Assembly (NCBI GenBank): GCA_947372365.1
Contig: CANBTK010000129.1
Coordinates: 1-6,147 of the forward strand
Source: Flavipsychrobacter stenotrophus
GTDB lineage: Bacteria; Bacteroidota; Bacteroidia; Chitinophagales; Chitinophagaceae
DNA length: 6,147 bases
Reading direction: 5' to 3'
A program made the translations under genes and the position numbers. Shown piece after piece: positions 3,926 to 6,147 of the stretch. Below the pieces are notes generated by a model. The model was not told where the DNA came from, made no database searches, and was given only the letters and a program-made list of their open reading frames with translations. The first letter of the stretch is position 1. Each line of letters opens with the position of its first letter.

Positions 3926-4522
3926 ATGGCGACTGCAACAGGGGGATTATTTGTAAAAAAATGGCATTGCAAGGTATTGCTCATTATTGTGCTTGCCTGG
4001 GCAATCCCACAAGGGGCGTGGGCTGCCAGCCCTGACACTGTAAAAAGTAAGTTTCATTTTGAGCTCAGTTTTGGCAATTCCCTGCTGTTCATTTCCAATA
4101 GCAGCGTCATCAATATCCGCAGCCAAAAGAACATAGTGGTGCCAACGTCATCGTTATTGTTTTTTTCAGAGCTATTCAGCGACAGGAAACTCAGGCTACC
4201 TGTTTTTTTTAACCTGCCTACCGAATCCAAGCAATTCCTGGTGAACGGGCTGCCCGTTTACGAAAAGGCATCGCCGGCTTTAGGGTGCGGCATGGTTATG
4301 CGGCTTTTTCAGTTACAGATAGACCCGAAATCGAAAATAGAAGCAGAAGCAGGCCCGTTGCTAAGCGTGGTAATTGATGGTAGCAATAGCCTATTGGTGC
4401 CACTGGTAGCTGGCAGGATAAGGGTAATGCGCGGCGGCAATTTTATCATGTATATAGGTTGCAGTTACACCTTTGGTGTAAATACCTTGGGCATGCTATA
4501 CGGCACAGGCAGTGTGTTTTAA
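3926..4522 (+). CDS. Secreted protein, possible small outer-membrane beta-barrel, family unknown
   Basis: This 198-residue protein starts with a Sec-type signal peptide: a basic region (VKKWHCK, residues 10-16), a hydrophobic core (VLLIIVLAWAIP) and a likely cleavage after AWA near residue 33. The mature part is rich in alternating polar and hydrophobic stretches such as FHFELSFGNSLLFIS, CGMVMRLFQLQI, VAGRIRVM and FIMYIGCSYTFGV, consistent with beta strands, and the chain ends in phenylalanine as many outer-membrane barrels do. At about 165 mature residues an 8-strand barrel would be possible. I do not recognise a family. The ATG at 3926 is the only one that keeps the signal peptide intact. 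It stands alone, preceded by a repeat-rich intergenic region and converging on nadE with 11 bp between the stops. Confidence 0.7.
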   Translation: MATATGGLFVKKWHCKVLLIIVLAWAIPQGAWAASPDTVKSKFHFELSFGNSLLFISNSSVINIRSQKNIVVPTSSLLFFSELFSDRKLRLPVFFNLPTESKQFLVNGLPVYEKASPALGCGMVMRLFQLQIDPKSKIEAEAGPLLSVVIDGSNSLLVPLVAGRIRVMRGGNFIMYIGCSYTFGVNTLGMLYGTGSVF

Positions 4523-4547
4523 TGCCTGCTTTATTACAGCAGGTATT
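4521..4547. terminator. Hairpin between convergent genes, possible two-way terminator
   Basis: AATGCCTGCT (4521-4530) and AGCAGGTATT (4538-4547) form a 10-bp stem with one G-T pair and a 7-nt loop, overlapping the stop codons of both convergent genes. T-runs on either side are short, so termination efficiency is uncertain. Confidence 0.45.
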
Positions 4548-6147
4548 TCCCCACAATAGGTACGCGCCTGCCAATACCAAACGATTTGGGTGATACCCTT
4601 ATGATAGGGCAAAACTGGTTGCGTTTATACTCATTGGTATTTACGAGTTTAAGCACCCTTGTTACCAGTGCGGCATCATGGCCCATTGCAATAATTTCCT
4701 TCGGCCCCAGCCTGCGTTCTATGTACAGGTAAAGTATCGCATCAAGTACAGAATAGTCGGGCAGGCTGTCGCTGTCCTTTTGCCCCGGCCTCAATTCCGC
4801 GCTGGGCGCTTTATCTATGATGTTCTGCGGTATAATTTCGCCATTGCGGTTTATGTAGCGCGAAAGGGCATACACCTGCTGCTTGTACAGGTCGCCAAGT
4901 ACGCCCAGCCCGCCGGCCATATCGCCATACAAAGTGCCGTAGCCGGTTGCCAGCTCGCTCTTGTTAGAGGTGTTGAGCAGTATTGCGCCGAATTTGTTAG
5001 ACAGTGCCATTACCAGTGCCCCCCTTATCCTTGACTGAAGGTTTTCTTCAGCCACATTAAAAGGTAGGCCGCTAAAAACAGGATGGAGAGCGGTTTCAAA
5101 GCTGTCAAAAATATCTTTAATGCCAATGATATCATAGTGGTTATTCAGGTTTTTAGAAAGCTGCACTGCATCGTCAACAGAATGCCCGGTTGAAAATTGG
5201 GAAGGCAGCAATAAAGCATTTACGTTTGCGGCACCCAGGGCTTCGCAGGCAAGTGCCAGCACCAGTGCGCTGTCAATGCCGCCCGACGAGGCTACAATAG
5301 CTTTGGTAAAGCCCATCTTCCTGAAGTAGTCGGTAATGCCGGTAATGATAGCCTGGTGAATTTTATCAATCCCCTTTTCAGGCTCCAGTTGCGCCGGGAG
5401 CAATTGTACGGATGGCACATCGCCTTTGGGGCAATGGATAGCGCCTGCAAGGGTGCCGTCATCATTCAGCGTTACAGCCTGCAGCGACTCGCTGAAATAA
5501 GGCAGTTCGTTAATAATGTTCCCTGCGGCATCCATAGCCAGCGAGCCGCCATCAAATACAATTTCGGTTTGCGAGCCTACGGTATTGCAATACACCATGG
5601 GCAGGTGGTAACGTAGCACATTCTGTTTCACAATGCCCTTGCGGCTATCGGCATGTATATAGTCGAATGGCGATGCGCTAAGGTTGATCATGATATCCGG
5701 GTTCTGCTTCGCCAGCTCATCCATAGGGGAGAGGCGGTAAAGCGGGTCGTCGGTCAGGTTCCAGATGTCTTCGCAAATAGTTACGGCCAGTTTTTTGCCT
5801 TTAAAGTGGAGCACCTGCCAGTCATATGCAGGCTCAAAATACCTGTACTCATCAAAAATATCATAGTTGGGCAGCAGCGTTTTATTAACCACGCCCTTTA
5901 TTTCATTTTCATACAGCAGGAAGGCGCTGTTAAAGAGGTTTTTGCCCAGTGGCCTGTCATTGCGCGAGGGGCAGCCCACCAGCACGCCAATAGTATCAGC
6001 CACCTGCCTGATGCGCTCAATAGATGCCAGCCCTTGCTCTATGAAATCGTCAAACTCCAGGAAATCCCTGGGCGGGTAGCCACATACCGAAAGCTCAGAA
6101 AAGCAAATCAAATCGCCTTGCTGGCGCTTAGCTTCCTCAATAGCTGC
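4534..6147 (-). CDS. nadE: Glutamine-dependent NAD+ synthetase (5' end outside window)
   Basis: The frame runs from the right edge to TAA 4536-4534, 537 visible residues. The family is about 540-550 residues in Bacteroidota, so only about ten residues are missing. The codon at 6111 is an internal TTG, not a start: the residues before it (AAIEEAKRQQGD) continue the domain. The enzyme makes NAD+ from nicotinic acid adenine dinucleotide with ATP and glutamine, in the cytoplasm. The N-terminal nitrilase-fold glutaminase domain shows its Glu-Lys-Cys triad: FSE (visible residue 18), NKTLLPNY (Lys89) and ICEDIW (Cys125). The C-terminal synthetase domain has the ATP P-loop SSGGIDS (287-293), the NTSNKSELATGYGTLYGD block and DKAPSAELRPGQKDSDSLPDY. 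All key residues are present. Its promoter and upstream neighbour are not in the window. Confidence 0.97.
   Translation of the reverse strand, partial: AAIEEAKRQQGDLICFSELSVCGYPPRDFLEFDDFIEQGLASIERIRQVADTIGVLVGCPSRNDRPLGKNLFNSAFLLYENEIKGVVNKTLLPNYDIFDEYRYFEPAYDWQVLHFKGKKLAVTICEDIWNLTDDPLYRLSPMDELAKQNPDIMINLSASPFDYIHADSRKGIVKQNVLRYHLPMVYCNTVGSQTEIVFDGGSLAMDAAGNIINELPYFSESLQAVTLNDDGTLAGAIHCPKGDVPSVQLLPAQLEPEKGIDKIHQAIITGITDYFRKMGFTKAIVASSGGIDSALVLALACEALGAANVNALLLPSQFSTGHSVDDAVQLSKNLNNHYDIIGIKDIFDSFETALHPVFSGLPFNVAEENLQSRIRGALVMALSNKFGAILLNTSNKSELATGYGTLYGDMAGGLGVLGDLYKQQVYALSRYINRNGEIIPQNIIDKAPSAELRPGQKDSDSLPDYSVLDAILYLYIERRLGPKEIIAMGHDAALVTRVLKLVNTNEYKRNQFCPIIRVSPKSFGIGRRVPIVGKYLL

Noticed and set aside
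3616..4038. Minus-strand ORF of 140 codons
   Set aside because: It runs through the MITE-like element, a direct repeat and the start of the secreted protein gene. Its composition does not resemble a real protein.
4678..6079. Plus-strand ORFs of 118, 86 and 70 codons
   Set aside because: All are shadows of nadE, whose active-site motifs are intact in the opposite strand.
1..6147. CRISPR array, phage genes, toxin-antitoxin or defence system
   Set aside because: No regularly spaced repeats, and none of the real reading frames resembles these systems.

Overview
The window looks like chromosome of a Bacteroidota member, probably a Chitinophagaceae or Sphingobacteriia-type organism. This rests on moderate GC by eye, several close matches to the Bacteroidota promoter (TTTG, about 19-21 nt, TAnnTTTG), few Shine-Dalgarno sites, and protein flavour. 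The exact taxon is inference.

Layout. (1) Positions 1-266 hold the C-terminal end of a two-helix membrane protein whose start lies outside the window. (2) It converges, with a 3-bp gap, on an HxlR-family regulator (270-665, minus). That gene is divergent from an NmrA-like NAD(P)-binding oxidoreductase (745-1632, plus), an arrangement like E. coli ytfH/ytfG(qorB). The 79-bp intergenic region carries two overlapping -7 boxes and two overlapping inverted repeats, a compact autoregulatory switch. A strong terminator closes the oxidoreductase gene. (3) A minus-strand pair follows: a hotdog-fold (thioesterase-like) protein (2397-2768) and, 2 bp later, a UPF0126/TRIC-family membrane protein (1780-2394). 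(4) Upstream of this pair lies a 345-bp region that no large gene explains. It holds two successive minus-strand intrinsic terminators. Each is preceded by a short Cys/Thr-containing ORF whose TGA stop sits inside a segment able to pair with the 5' arm of the terminator. This reads as a tandem translation-dependent attenuator and is the most interesting candidate in the window. (5) A small two-helix protein lies at 3115-3444 (minus). (6) A 480-bp gene-free stretch contains a roughly 130-bp MITE-like element with 20-bp inverted ends and a 4-bp target duplication, apparently inserted in the loop of an older hairpin, with 30-bp imperfect direct repeats on either side. (7) A secreted orphan protein of 198 residues (3926-4522, plus) converges on (8) a glutamine-dependent NAD+ synthetase (nadE, minus), which runs off the right edge and lacks only its extreme N-terminus.

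Functionally the window is a set of mostly independent units. The regulator/oxidoreductase pair suggests a response to quinones or electrophiles. NadE makes NAD+, the cofactor class used by the oxidoreductase, but nothing links their expression. The hotdog/TRIC pair may be controlled by the availability of an amino acid, with cysteine the best candidate and threonine second.
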